Shown here: in pieces, positions 56,089 through 64,000 of the stretch
Numbering within the stretch: position 1 is the first letter of the stretch
Layout: each line of letters starts with the position of its first letter
Assembly (NCBI RefSeq): GCF_025200715.1
Contig: NZ_CP104144.1
Location: forward strand, 1,426,001 to 1,490,000
Source of the DNA: Rhizobium sullae
GTDB lineage: Bacteria; Pseudomonadota; Alphaproteobacteria; Rhizobiales; Rhizobiaceae
Reading direction: 5' to 3'
DNA: 64,000 bases
Translations under genes and position numbers: made by a program
The notes under the pieces: generated by a model
What the model was told of the DNA's origin: nothing
The model's database searches: none
The model's input: only the letters and a program-made list of their open reading frames with translations

Positions 56089-56105
56089 AGCTAGACTGTC
56101 TAGCT
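56089..56105. promoter_or_regulatory. 17-base inverted repeat upstream of the antitoxin gene
   Basis: AGCTAGAC-T-GTCTAGCT is a perfect inverted repeat with one central base, starting 13 bases before the antitoxin ATG. This is where Phd/YefM antitoxins bind to repress their own operon. From here to 56303 (about 200 bases) I see no gene. Confidence 0.6.
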
Positions 56106-56303
56106 ATGTGGCGTGTCTAGTTGCCGGGATCAATCTCAAGAGCGGTGCAGCAGCCCAAGTGGTTCGCGTGCGGCGTGCCTCGACGAACCTGAGCGGTCCA
56201 GTATTTTGGTCGGCCCCATGTTCGCAGATGGACGTCCTGGCCTTGCGTGGCAAACCGACCGTTTGCGTGACGGACGGAGTTTTCAGTATTCGATGGATGG
56301 TCC

Positions 56304-57584
56304 CTACTGAAACCGGTCGAGCGTCTTGTAATACAAGCCCACCAACGGCAGGAACCATGGCTTGCCGAAATGCCCGGGAACAGCCGGCCAGTCGAGCCCC
56401 TTGAGAGGGTTGCGGTCGGCCTTGCCCAGGATGGCATCGGCCATGATCATGCCGAGATGCGTAGACAATTGCGCGCCGTGCCCGGAATAGCCCATGGCGT
56501 ACCAGACACCGTCGACGTAACCGGCGCGCGGATAGCGATCCTTGGTCATATCGACGAGCCCGCCCCAGCAATAGTCGATCTCGACGCCGGAGAGTTGCGG
56601 GAAGGTCTGAAGCAGGCTCGCCCGAAGGATCTCTCCGCTCTTTGCATCCGAACGCTGGTCGGATGTTGCGGAAAACCGAGCGCGGCCACCGAAGATCAGC
56701 CGGTTGTCAGGTGCCAGCCGGAAATAGTTGCCGATGTTCATCGACGTGACGCAGGTCCGGTTTCCAGGAATCGTCGCTGCAATTTCGGCATCGGTCAGAG
56801 GACGCGTGGCGATAATGAAGCTTCCGACAGAAACAATCCGGCGGCGGAAATAGCCGAAGATCGGAGGCGTATAAGCACCTGTCGCGACGAGCACGTGATC
56901 GGCCGTAATCGTCCCCCGAGCCGTCGTCAGGCTGTGCCGCCCGTTGCCTTGGCGATGATCGGTCACCGCTGCCTTCTCGAAAATGGTTGCGCCATGACGA
57001 GCAGCGGCGGTGGCGAGCCCCACGACATAGCGCCCCATATGCATCATCGCGCTCTTTTTCGACAGCATGGCGCCGTGGAAAGGCGAGCCGACCTCAACCT
57101 TGAGGTCAGCCGCAGTCAGAAGTGCCGTGTCCGGATCAACCTCGGCGTGGACGGCCTCGAAATTGCGGGCGATCGTATCGAAATGCTGCGGCTTGGACGC
57201 GAGTTTGAGCTTTCCGGCACGGCGGAAATTGCAATCGATCCCCTCCTCCGCAACGATCGCTTCGATCGCATCGATCGAGTCATCAAGCGCCCGATAAAGC
57301 GCGATGGCACGCTCCCTGCCGAGTTCGGCCTTGGCGGCAATGAAGCTGTGGGCAAGGCCGTTGTTGAGATGACCGCCGTTGCGGCCCGAAGCACCCCAGC
57401 CCACGCGTTCCGCCTCCAGCACCACGACCCGAACGCCAGCCTTTGCAAGATGGCGCGCTGCGGCAAGGCCGGTGAAGCCGCCACCGACAATGGCGACATC
57501 GTAATGTCCTTCGACCGGACCTTGCGCAGCACCTTCGAAGGTGGGGGCCGTGTCATGCCAGTAGGATTGGAACTTCATCGCCAT
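56304..57584 (-). CDS. FAD-dependent amine/amino-acid oxidoreductase (PuuB/DadA-like)
   Basis: 426 residues of the DAO family. The dinucleotide motif GHYDVAIVGGGFTGLAAARH and VGWGASGRNGGHLNNGL, the substrate-domain segment CVTSMNIGNYFRLAPDNRLI and the C-terminal MGYSGHGAQLSTHLGMIMAD are all close to gamma-glutamylputrescine oxidase PuuB. By family it oxidises a secondary or primary amine to an aldehyde or imine with H2O2 release. ATG 57584 lies 7 bases after the HAD gene's stop, so they are co-transcribed; the open frame upstream is in the HAD gene. The glutamylputrescine ligase and hydrolase genes are not here. Confidence 0.85.
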   Translation of the reverse strand: MAMKFQSYWHDTAPTFEGAAQGPVEGHYDVAIVGGGFTGLAAARHLAKAGVRVVVLEAERVGWGASGRNGGHLNNGLAHSFIAAKAELGRERAIALYRALDDSIDAIEAIVAEEGIDCNFRRAGKLKLASKPQHFDTIARNFEAVHAEVDPDTALLTAADLKVEVGSPFHGAMLSKKSAMMHMGRYVVGLATAAARHGATIFEKAAVTDHRQGNGRHSLTTARGTITADHVLVATGAYTPPIFGYFRRRIVSVGSFIIATRPLTDAEIAATIPGNRTCVTSMNIGNYFRLAPDNRLIFGGRARFSATSDQRSDAKSGEILRASLLQTFPQLSGVEIDYCWGGLVDMTKDRYPRAGYVDGVWYAMGYSGHGAQLSTHLGMIMADAILGKADRNPLKGLDWPAVPGHFGKPWFLPLVGLYYKTLDRFQ

Positions 57585-57591
57585 GTCTTTC

Positions 57592-58260
57592 TCAAAGCCC
57601 GACGACGCCCGGCAAACCCGAGATATCGGCAATTTCAACATAGCCGTAATAGGGGTTCGCCGGTTCATGGCCACGATTGACCCAGACCTTGTTCTTGATT
57701 CCAAGGTCGTGGGCAGACATCAGATCGTAGCGGAAGGAGGACGAGCAGTGCAGCACATCCTCTGGACCGCAGCCCAGCATGTCGAACATATGTTCGAAGG
57801 CCTTGAACCGCGGCTTGTAGGCATTTGCCTGCTGCGCGGTATAGACGGCATGGAAGGGTGCGCCCAGCTTTTCGACATTCGACATGATTTGCGAATTCAT
57901 CGCGTTGGAAAGGATGACCAGCGGGATTTCCTTGGCAACCCTGGCAAGACCCGCCGGTACGTCCGGATGCGGTCCCCATGACGGTACGCGTTCGTAAACT
58001 ATCCTCGCGTCTTCTTCGCGGAAGGCCACACCGTTCTTCTTGCAGGTCCGCTCGATGGCATTGTGAACGACCTCGTTGTAAGGCTTCCAGTCCCCCAGAA
58101 CTTCATCGAGGCGGTAGGCAGCGAAGTTCTTGATGAATTGCGCCATCTGCGTCTCGTCGAGTTGATTGCCGTAAAGATCGCGCGCAGCCTCGGCCATCTG
58201 GAAATTGGTGAGCGTCCCGTAGCAGTCGAAGGTGATGTATTTCGGACGGAAGTGAGCCAT
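57592..58260 (-). CDS. HAD superfamily type II haloacid dehalogenase-like hydrolase, first copy
   Basis: 222 residues. The nucleophile motif is ITFDCYGTLTNFQMAEAARD, motif II IPLVILSNAMNSQI, motif III Lys in NAYKPRFKAFEHMF and motif IV near LHCSSSFRYDLMSAHDLG. It looks like a haloacid dehalogenase but the type II label often covers other hydrolases. It is the first gene of a two-gene minus-strand operon with the flavin oxidase. A second such gene at 61.1 kb stands in the facing + strand set; the repeated pairing suggests a role in the pathway other than dehalogenation. Confidence 0.85.
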   Translation of the reverse strand: MAHFRPKYITFDCYGTLTNFQMAEAARDLYGNQLDETQMAQFIKNFAAYRLDEVLGDWKPYNEVVHNAIERTCKKNGVAFREEDARIVYERVPSWGPHPDVPAGLARVAKEIPLVILSNAMNSQIMSNVEKLGAPFHAVYTAQQANAYKPRFKAFEHMFDMLGCGPEDVLHCSSSFRYDLMSAHDLGIKNKVWVNRGHEPANPYYGYVEIADISGLPGVVGL

Positions 58261-58569
58261 GAGAGGATCCTGTAAGTTTTCCTGAAGCGATTTCGTCTCT
58301 GCACATCATAAGCCGAGGTCTGGCCGCCCGGTCGACTGAAATCGGAACCGGCAAAGCAGATTGTTTCGTATCCGGCATGCTCTTTGGCAGAGAGTTGTGC
58401 GACGACAATCACCAGACAGGCTCGCAACCCGGATATGGCCGATACCCGCGGCATAAGATGCGGCGAACTGGCGAGGCTACGGCGGAAGATACCGCCGAAG
58501 ACCTGTCCTTGGGACGATCTTCTGACGGCCCCGGTCTAATACTAAAAGAAACGGACTAGGGATCCCTCC
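58261..58569. other. Divergent gene-free interval between HAD/oxidase and GNAT/aminotransferase operons
   Basis: About 309 bases with no gene I can support. It must hold promoters for both directions. Visible items are a small GGCGG-AAGATA-CCGCC hairpin near 58480 and a -10-like TAATAC at about 58538 ahead of the GNAT gene, without a matching -35. No clear operator was identified. Confidence 0.4.
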
Positions 58570-59409
58570 ATGAAGACAACCCAGATCGATCTTGCGGCTT
58601 TTGGCCCTGAACATCTCGACGGTGCCGTCGCACTTTCGCGCCAGGCTGGGTGGCCCCACCGCCTGGAGGACTGGCGGTTGATGCTTGCACTAAGCAGCGG
58701 CACAGTGGCCATCGAGGATAAAGGCCGCGTTGTCGGGACGGTCCTTGTGACGCGCTATGGCGACGATTGTGCTGCGATCAACATGGTCATTGTCGATGAA
58801 GCTATGCGCGGCCGCGGTCTTGGCCGAAAGCTGATGGATTGCGCCTTGATGATTGCGGGGAACAGGCCGCTTCGTCTGGTCGCGACGAACGACGGCCAGC
58901 CGCTTTATGAGAAGCTCGGCTTCCGGGAAACCGGTTCGGTCCTGCAGTATCAGGGCAGTGTGCCTGCAATCGAGCGGCCAGGTGGCGTGGCGCCTGCCGA
59001 TCACGATGATCTCGATGCCATTGTAGCGCTCGACCGCGCGGCCTTCGGCGCGGAACGCCGTAGCCTCCTCGAATATCTCGCAAAGGTTGGGCAATTCGCG
59101 GTAGTCCGCGAAGCTGGCCGGGTTCGGGGTTTCGCAGCGCTTCGCACCTTCGGCCGTGGCGAAGTGATCGGGCCTGTCGTCGCCGCAAATGCCAGCGATG
59201 CCTGTGCCCTGATTTCCTTTTTCATTGCCAGCCGTCCCGGTGCTTTCCTGCGCGTTGACACGACAGCCGACACCGGTCTTGCACCCTGGCTTGCTGAACA
59301 CGGCTTTGCCCATGCCGGCGGCGGCATCACCATGCGGACCGGCGGCATCGAGCCGTCGACAAGTCCCGCGCTGAAAACCTTCGCACTCGCCAACCAAGCC
59401 CTCGGCTGA
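58570..59409 (+). CDS. GNAT family N-acetyltransferase (two-domain), second copy
   Basis: 279 residues, same two-domain plan as the protein at 47.6 kb. The N-terminal GNAT domain has SRQAGWPHRLEDWRLMLALS, AAINMVIVDEAMRGRGLGRK with the RGRGLG acyl-CoA loop and PLYEKLGFRETGSVLQYQG; the C-terminal GNAT-like half includes LDRAAFGAERRSLLEYLAKV and FGRGEVIGPVVAANASDACA. It begins a + strand operon with a class III aminotransferase. Shared features with the first copy (WPHR-EDW, FGRG-VIGPVVA) show a duplication. Acceptor unknown. Confidence 0.85.
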   Translation: MKTTQIDLAAFGPEHLDGAVALSRQAGWPHRLEDWRLMLALSSGTVAIEDKGRVVGTVLVTRYGDDCAAINMVIVDEAMRGRGLGRKLMDCALMIAGNRPLRLVATNDGQPLYEKLGFRETGSVLQYQGSVPAIERPGGVAPADHDDLDAIVALDRAAFGAERRSLLEYLAKVGQFAVVREAGRVRGFAALRTFGRGEVIGPVVAANASDACALISFFIASRPGAFLRVDTTADTGLAPWLAEHGFAHAGGGITMRTGGIEPSTSPALKTFALANQALG

Positions 59410-59422
59410 CCTGGAGACATTC

Positions 59423-60799
59423 ATGTTTAGCAATTCCCTGATCGAACTCGACCGCGCACACCTGGTTCATCCGGTTGCGTCCTATCGCAGTCACGAAAAT
59501 CTGGGCGTACGGGTCCTGGCGTCCGCCTCCGGCGCGACTGTCACCGATGCGAGCGGCAAACAACTGATTGACGGTTTCGCGGGCCTCTGGTGCGTCAATG
59601 CGGGCTACGGACATGAAAGCATTGTCGAGGCCGCGGCAAGGCAGATGCGTGAGCTCCCTTATGCGACCGCCTATTTCGGCCTTGGCTCCGAGCCGGCAAT
59701 CCGGCTTGCCGCAGAACTCGCCGATCGCGCGCCGGGTGACCTCAATCATGTCTATTTCACGCTCGGCGGTTCGGATGCCATCGACAGCACAATCCGCTTC
59801 ATCCGTTACTATTGGAACGCGCGCAGGCTGCCTGGAAAAGACCAGTTCATTTCTGTCGAACAGGGCTATCACGGCTCCTCGACGGTCGGCGCCGGCCTGA
59901 CCGCCTTGCCCGCTTTTCATGCTGGTTTCGGATTGCCTTTCGACTGGCAGCACAAAATTCCGTCTCACTATGCCTATCGAAACCCCGCCGGCGCTGATCC
60001 GGAGGCAATCATCGCTGCCTCTGTTGCGGCATTGAAGCAAAAGATCGAAGAACTGGGCGGCGCCGATCGCGTTGCGGCATTCTATGCCGAACCGATCCAG
60101 GGATCGGGCGGCGTGCTTGTGCCGCCCAGAGGCTGGATGAAGGCGATGCGCGACGTCTGCCGCGATCTCGATATCCTCTTTGTCGCCGACGAAGTCATCA
60201 CCGGCTTCGGCCGCACCGGCCCGCTGTTTGCTTGCTCGGAGGACGAGATCGTGCCGGACTTCCTGACGGTCGCCAAAGGCCTCACCTCCGGCTATGTGCC
60301 GATGGGTGCCCTCTTCATGTCCGAGCATGTCTATCAGACGATCGCCGACGGCGCCGGTGCTTCAGCGGTCGGGCATGGATATACCTATTCGGCCCATCCC
60401 GTCAGCGCCGCCGTCGGCCTTGAGGTTCTGCGGCTCTACGAGGGGGGTCTGCTCCAAAACGGCCGGAAGGCAGGAGCGCGCCTGATGGCCGGGCTTGAGA
60501 GCCTGAAGGACCATCCGCTCGTCGGCGATGTCCGCGGTCGCAGCATGCTGGCTGCCGTCGAGCTCGTCGTCGACAAGGAACACAAGACGCCGCTTCCGGC
60601 CGCTGCCGAGCCGGCGCGGCGCATCTTCGACCGTGCCTGGAACAACGGTCTCGTCATCCGCGCCTTCGCCAACGGCGTGCTCGGCTATGCCCCACCGCTC
60701 TGCTGCAGCGATACGGAGATCGACGCCATCGTCGAACGTACGCGCCGGACGCTTGACGAGACACTGGACGATCCGGCCGTGCGCGCCCTGGTGGCATGA
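59423..60799 (+). CDS. Class III PLP-dependent aminotransferase
   Basis: 458 residues. The PLP-binding lysine is in DFLTVAKGLTSGYVPMGALF and the cofactor Asp in DILFVADEVITGFGRTGPLF. N-terminal GKQLIDGFAGLWCVNAGYGH and YFTLGGSDAIDSTIRFIRYY are typical of omega-amino acid:pyruvate aminotransferases such as beta-alanine or 4-aminobutyrate transaminases. It follows the GNAT gene by 13 bases. It would convert a terminal amine to an aldehyde for the aldehyde dehydrogenases. The 268-base interval after it holds no gene I can support. Confidence 0.9.
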   Translation: MFSNSLIELDRAHLVHPVASYRSHENLGVRVLASASGATVTDASGKQLIDGFAGLWCVNAGYGHESIVEAAARQMRELPYATAYFGLGSEPAIRLAAELADRAPGDLNHVYFTLGGSDAIDSTIRFIRYYWNARRLPGKDQFISVEQGYHGSSTVGAGLTALPAFHAGFGLPFDWQHKIPSHYAYRNPAGADPEAIIAASVAALKQKIEELGGADRVAAFYAEPIQGSGGVLVPPRGWMKAMRDVCRDLDILFVADEVITGFGRTGPLFACSEDEIVPDFLTVAKGLTSGYVPMGALFMSEHVYQTIADGAGASAVGHGYTYSAHPVSAAVGLEVLRLYEGGLLQNGRKAGARLMAGLESLKDHPLVGDVRGRSMLAAVELVVDKEHKTPLPAAAEPARRIFDRAWNNGLVIRAFANGVLGYAPPLCCSDTEIDAIVERTRRTLDETLDDPAVRALVA

Positions 60800-61067
60800 G
60801 CGGGAGAATGAACTCCCGGCAGAGTTTTGCGTGGTCGTCGAAATTCCGTGAAGCTGTCATATTCGCAATTTTGTGCCGCAGAGCAGGTTCTTTTCGGAGA
60901 ATCCAGTGGGCGATAGCTGCGAAACTGAAGGGAAGAAGAAAGCGGGAACCCCGAAAAATCGGGCTTTTGCAGGAAGAAAAAATACCTGCCGCGTCCACAG
61001 CAGCATTTAATTCTGTAGGCGACCCACAGCTGCGGCAATGAGGCGCTCACGAGAGAGGAATTGCACT

Positions 61068-61781
61068 TTGGCAAAGAACTTCGCGGATTTCCGATACCTC
61101 AGTTTTGATGTCGTCGGCACGCTGATCGACTTTGAAGGGGGCATCAAGGATTGCCTTGCCGGTATCTGTGCGGAGGCAGGCGTGAAAGTGGACGGCGAAG
61201 AAGCGCTGACGCTCTACCGTGAAGCGCGCTATTCTGAGAATGCCGATCTCTTCCCGGACGACCTCGTGCGCGTCTATCTGGTGATCGCCCCGAAACTTGG
61301 TCTTCCCGCGGAGCCGGCATATGGCGAGCGGCTTCGAGACTCCGCCAGGGATTGGAAAGGTTTTGACGACAGCAAAGACGCCCTGGTCCGACTTTCCAAG
61401 AAGTATCGGCTGATCGCCATGACGAATGCCCGGCGCTGGGCGTTCGAGCACTTTGCCGAGGAACTTGGCAATCCATTCTATGCGGCCTTCACAGCCGACG
61501 ATACGGGCACCGAAAAGCCCGATCCGGCCTTTTTCGAAAGGGTGTTCGATTTCGTCGCCAGGGAAGGCAACACAAAAGAGGATATCCTGCATGTGGCGCA
61601 GAGCCAGTACCACGACATCGGCATCTCGCGCCGTCTCGGCATGACGAATTGCTGGATCGAGCGGCGTCATTCACAAAAGGGCTACGGCGGCACGATCGAG
61701 CCGGAGCAGTTCACCCAACCTGATTATCACTTCACGTCCATGGTAGGCCTCGCCAATGCCATGGAGGAGGCCGACATTTAA
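61068..61781 (+). CDS. HAD superfamily type II haloacid dehalogenase-like hydrolase, second copy
   Basis: 237 residues. Motif I is RYLSFDVVGTLIDFEGGIKD, motif II IAMTNARRWAFEHF, motif III Lys in TGTEKPDPAFFERVFDF and motif IV HVAQSQYHDIGISRRLG. The TTG at 61068 is chosen because GAGAGAGG lies 8 to 15 bases before it; an ATG at 61038 has no ribosome site. It differs from the copy at 57.6 kb in the cap (longer) and in motif IV, which also contains HVAQSQYHD. It lies 76 bases before the binding-protein gene, so it may be part of the transporter transcript. Confidence 0.8.
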   Translation: MAKNFADFRYLSFDVVGTLIDFEGGIKDCLAGICAEAGVKVDGEEALTLYREARYSENADLFPDDLVRVYLVIAPKLGLPAEPAYGERLRDSARDWKGFDDSKDALVRLSKKYRLIAMTNARRWAFEHFAEELGNPFYAAFTADDTGTEKPDPAFFERVFDFVAREGNTKEDILHVAQSQYHDIGISRRLGMTNCWIERRHSQKGYGGTIEPEQFTQPDYHFTSMVGLANAMEEADI

Positions 61782-61856
61782 AACCAACCTCTCAAACGGA
61801 CAAAATCCGCCGCAATAAGGCGGACGCCACAGACAATTCAACAAAAGGGGAATGCC

Positions 61857-63467
61857 ATGAACGCCAAGATCACGAACTGGACCAAAGCAGACGACATGAT
61901 GGTGGAAAACGCCATCCGCCGCGGTGCAACCCGGCGCGAATTGCTTCAACTGATGCTGGCTGGCGGTGTCGCCACGGCGGCAGGCGGCCTCATTCTCGGA
62001 CGGGCGTCGAAGGCAGTAGCCGCCGCGCCGGTTTCGGGCGGCACCCTGAAGGCGGCCGGCTGGTCGTCCTCGACCGCTGATACGCTCGACCCAGCCAAGG
62101 CGTCGCTCTCGACCGACTATGTGCGCTGTTGCTCTTTCTACAACCGCCTCACCTTCCTCGATAAGAGCGGCACACCGCAGATGGAGCTTGCCGAAGCGAT
62201 CGAGTCCAAAGATGCGAAGACCTGGACCGTCAAACTTAGAAGCGGTGTTACCTTCCACGATGGAAAGCCGCTCACGGCAGACGACGTCGTCTTCTCGCTG
62301 AAGCGGCATCTCGACCCGTCGGTCGGCTCGAAGGTCGCGAAGATCGCCGCCCAAATGACGGGTTTCAAGGCAATCGACAAGCAGACGATCGAGATCACGC
62401 TTGCAAATCCGAACGCCGACCTGCCGACCATCCTGTCGATGCATCACTTCATGATTGTCGCAGATGGCACCACCGACTTCTCCAAGGCCAACGGCACTGG
62501 CGCTTTCGTCAAGGAAGTCTTCGAGCCAGGCGTGCGCTCGGTCGGCGTCAAGAACAAGAACTACTGGAAATCCGGCCCGAACGTTGATTCCTTCGAATAC
62601 TTCGCCATCAGCGACGACAATGCCCGCGTCAACGCGCTGCTTTCGGGTGATATCCACCTTGCTGCCGCGATCAATCCGCGCTCGAGGCGCCTTGTTGAGA
62701 CCCAAGGGGACAGCTTCGTGCTATCGAAGACGACCTCCGGCAACTACACCAACCTCAACATGCGGCTGGACATGGAGCCTGGCAATAAGCGGGATTTCAT
62801 CGAGGGAATGAAGTATCTCGTGAACCGCGAGCAGATCGTCAAGTCGGCGTTGCGCGGCCTCGGCGAGGTCGGCAACGACCAGCCAGTGTCGCCCGCCAAC
62901 TTCTATCGCAATGCCGATCTCAAGCCGAAAACCTTCGATCCGGACAAGGCGAAATTCCTTTTCGAGAAGGCCGGCGTCCTTGGTCAGTCGATCCCCGTGA
63001 TCGCCTCCGAAGCAGCCTCCTCCTCGATCGACATGGCGATGATCATCCAGGCCGCCGGCGCCGAGATCGGCATGAAGCTCGACGTCCAGCGCGTTCCTTC
63101 GGACGGTTACTGGGATAATTACTGGCTCAAGGCGCCGATCCACTTTGGCAACATCAATCCACGCCCTACGCCAGACATCTTATTCTCGCTGCTTTACACC
63201 TCGGAAGCGCCCTGGAACGAGAGCCAGTACAAGTCCGCGAAGTTCGACAAGATGCTGATCGAAGCCCGCGGCTCCCTTGATCAGGCGAAGCGCAAGGAAA
63301 TCTACAACGACATGCAGATCATGGTCGCCGAGGAAGCCGGCACGATCATCCCGGCCTATATCTCCAATGTCGACGCCACGACGGCCAAGCTCAGGGGCTT
63401 GGAAGCCAACCCGCTTGGCGGCCAGATGGGTTATGCCTTCGCGGAATATGTTTGGCTCGAAGCCTGA
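61857..63467 (+). CDS. ABC transporter substrate-binding protein, peptide/nickel/opine family (DppA-like)
   Basis: 536 residues of the family-5 extracellular binding proteins. The N-terminus has a twin-arginine-like export signal (GATRRELLQLMLAGGVATAA) ending near ASKAVAAAPV, so it may be exported folded through Tat. The mature protein shows the family landmarks TLDPAKASLSTDYVRCCSFY, SGVTFHDGKPLTADDVVFSL and NREQIVKSALRGLGEVGNDQ. These proteins bring in peptides, opines or other amino compounds, which fits the amine-degrading enzymes upstream. It is followed by the permease gene. Confidence 0.9.
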   Translation: MNAKITNWTKADDMMVENAIRRGATRRELLQLMLAGGVATAAGGLILGRASKAVAAAPVSGGTLKAAGWSSSTADTLDPAKASLSTDYVRCCSFYNRLTFLDKSGTPQMELAEAIESKDAKTWTVKLRSGVTFHDGKPLTADDVVFSLKRHLDPSVGSKVAKIAAQMTGFKAIDKQTIEITLANPNADLPTILSMHHFMIVADGTTDFSKANGTGAFVKEVFEPGVRSVGVKNKNYWKSGPNVDSFEYFAISDDNARVNALLSGDIHLAAAINPRSRRLVETQGDSFVLSKTTSGNYTNLNMRLDMEPGNKRDFIEGMKYLVNREQIVKSALRGLGEVGNDQPVSPANFYRNADLKPKTFDPDKAKFLFEKAGVLGQSIPVIASEAASSSIDMAMIIQAAGAEIGMKLDVQRVPSDGYWDNYWLKAPIHFGNINPRPTPDILFSLLYTSEAPWNESQYKSAKFDKMLIEARGSLDQAKRKEIYNDMQIMVAEEAGTIIPAYISNVDATTAKLRGLEANPLGGQMGYAFAEYVWLEA

Positions 63468-63480
63468 TGAAGCAAGGGGC

Positions 63481-63500
63481 CGGGGCGAAAACCGTCCCCG
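63481..63500 (+). other. Intercistronic stem-loop after the binding-protein gene
   Basis: CGGGG and CCCCG arms enclose a 10-base loop just after the binding-protein stop. Such stems often stabilise the binding-protein part of the mRNA and lower permease expression. The stem is only 5 bp. Confidence 0.35.
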
Positions 63501-63556
63501 CTCCGCTTTCAGATTGCGCTATAGTCCTCCAGCCGAACGCCTAAGGGAGCGCGCGT

Positions 63557-64000
63557 GTGAACCAGCAAGTCCTATCCCTCATCTCGAGCCGATTGCTTAT
63601 CGCTCTGATCACGCTGGTGATCGTGTCGTTTGCGGTCTTCTTCGCCACGACGATGCTGCCTGGCGACACGGCGTCGATCCTCCTTGGCCAAGCCGCCACG
63701 CCGGAAGCCGTCGAAGGGCTTCGCAAGGCCATGCATCTGGATGAGCCGGCGATCTTGCGTTTCCTGCGCTGGCTCTCCGGCCTCGTGACAGGTGATCTTG
63801 GCACATCCTACGCCAACGACATGCCGATCGGCGAATTGATCGGCGGGCGCTTCGTCAACACGCTGAAGCTCGCCGGCGTAACCGCACTGTTTTCGGTCCC
63901 GATCGCGCTGACGCTCGGCATTACCGCGGCAATGCTGCGCGGCTCCCTTTACGACCGGATTGTCACCATTGTGACGATCGGCGTGATTTCGGTTCCGGAA
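63557..64000 (+). CDS. ABC transporter permease, DppB family, partial
   Basis: The gene runs off the right edge; 148 codons are visible. It starts at GTG 63557 with AGGGAG upstream (VNQQVLSLISSRLLIALITL), and the next helix plus FFATTMLPGDTASILLGQAA and SGLVTGDLGTSYANDMPIGE match the N-terminal periplasmic loop of DppB/OppB permeases. It lies 89 bases after the binding-protein gene, and the second permease and ATPases are expected beyond the window. There is no sign of damage in the visible part. Confidence 0.85.
   Translation, partial: MNQQVLSLISSRLLIALITLVIVSFAVFFATTMLPGDTASILLGQAATPEAVEGLRKAMHLDEPAILRFLRWLSGLVTGDLGTSYANDMPIGELIGGRFVNTLKLAGVTALFSVPIALTLGITAAMLRGSLYDRIVTIVTIGVISVPE

Noticed and set aside
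56106..56303. Possible small gene between the antitoxin operator and the flavin oxidase
   Set aside because: Several short frames overlap on both strands, but none has a ribosome site or recognisable residues.

Overview
The window reads as an accessory replicon (megaplasmid or chromid) or accessory chromosomal segment of a Rhizobiales alphaproteobacterium, most like Sinorhizobium/Ensifer, Rhizobium or Agrobacterium. The reasons are high GC, tightly packed catabolic operons each with its own regulator and ABC transporter, a complete alternative complex I cluster of the kind carried on rhizobial symbiotic megaplasmids, and a remnant of the conjugation gene trbI. No rRNA, tRNA, CRISPR array or replication origin was recognised. 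The organism assignment is an inference from protein families and layout.

Region 1 (1-4.2 kb) is a four-carbon sugar-acid locus: the end of a sialidase-like protein, a PdxA2-type dehydrogenase and an iron alcohol dehydrogenase in one overlapping + strand run, facing a DUF1537 acid-sugar kinase and a GntR/FCD regulator. Region 2 (4.4-8.65 kb) is a scar of decay: a doubly damaged tnpB (frameshift plus an in-frame deletion that removes the RuvC-I aspartate), a trbI fragment, an intact CorC/HlyC-type membrane protein, then truncated remnants of a second GntR and a second pdxA.

Region 3 (8.85-25.4 kb) encodes a whole proton-pumping NADH:quinone oxidoreductase. nuoH, nuoI and a CBS-domain gene run on the + strand. 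The rest runs on the - strand toward them, in transcription order nuoJ, nuoK, an MrpD-like antiporter gene, an 84-residue two-helix gene, a NuoL-like gene, nuoM, nuoN, nuoA, B, C, D, E, F, G. The cluster has four antiporter-like subunits instead of three and an unexplained small membrane protein between two of them. This is the best candidate in the window for an unusual system.

Region 4 (25.7-26.8 kb) is an HxlR regulator and azoreductase pair. Region 5 (27-43.1 kb) is a large polyol/ketose locus: three short-chain dehydrogenases, a PfkB kinase, a class I aldolase-like protein, a zinc polyol dehydrogenase and a complete ABC transporter under an AraC regulator. Divergently there follow a ketose 3-epimerase, a ROK regulator, a tagatose-kinase-like PfkB protein and a KbaZ/GatZ-family protein. 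The set is consistent with galactitol to L-tagatose to L-sorbose to D-glucitol to D-fructose, plus D-altritol to D-tagatose to D-tagatose 6-phosphate to D-fructose 6-phosphate. Region 6 (43.1-47.4 kb) is a second sugar locus: a Gfo/Idh/MocA dehydrogenase and two xylose-isomerase-like TIM barrels, divergent from a LacI regulator over a perfect 16-bp palindrome.

Region 7 (47.5-64 kb) is an amino-compound catabolic island: two related GNAT proteins, an ArgE/DapE-like deacylase, a 2-hydroxyacid dehydrogenase, a DUF861 cupin, two aldehyde dehydrogenases, a tartrate/malate-type dehydrogenase, a PuuB-like flavin oxidase, two type II haloacid-dehalogenase-fold proteins, a class III aminotransferase and the start of a peptide-type ABC transporter. 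It is interrupted by a Phd/VapC toxin-antitoxin pair in which both genes are frameshifted. Its substrate is not evident.
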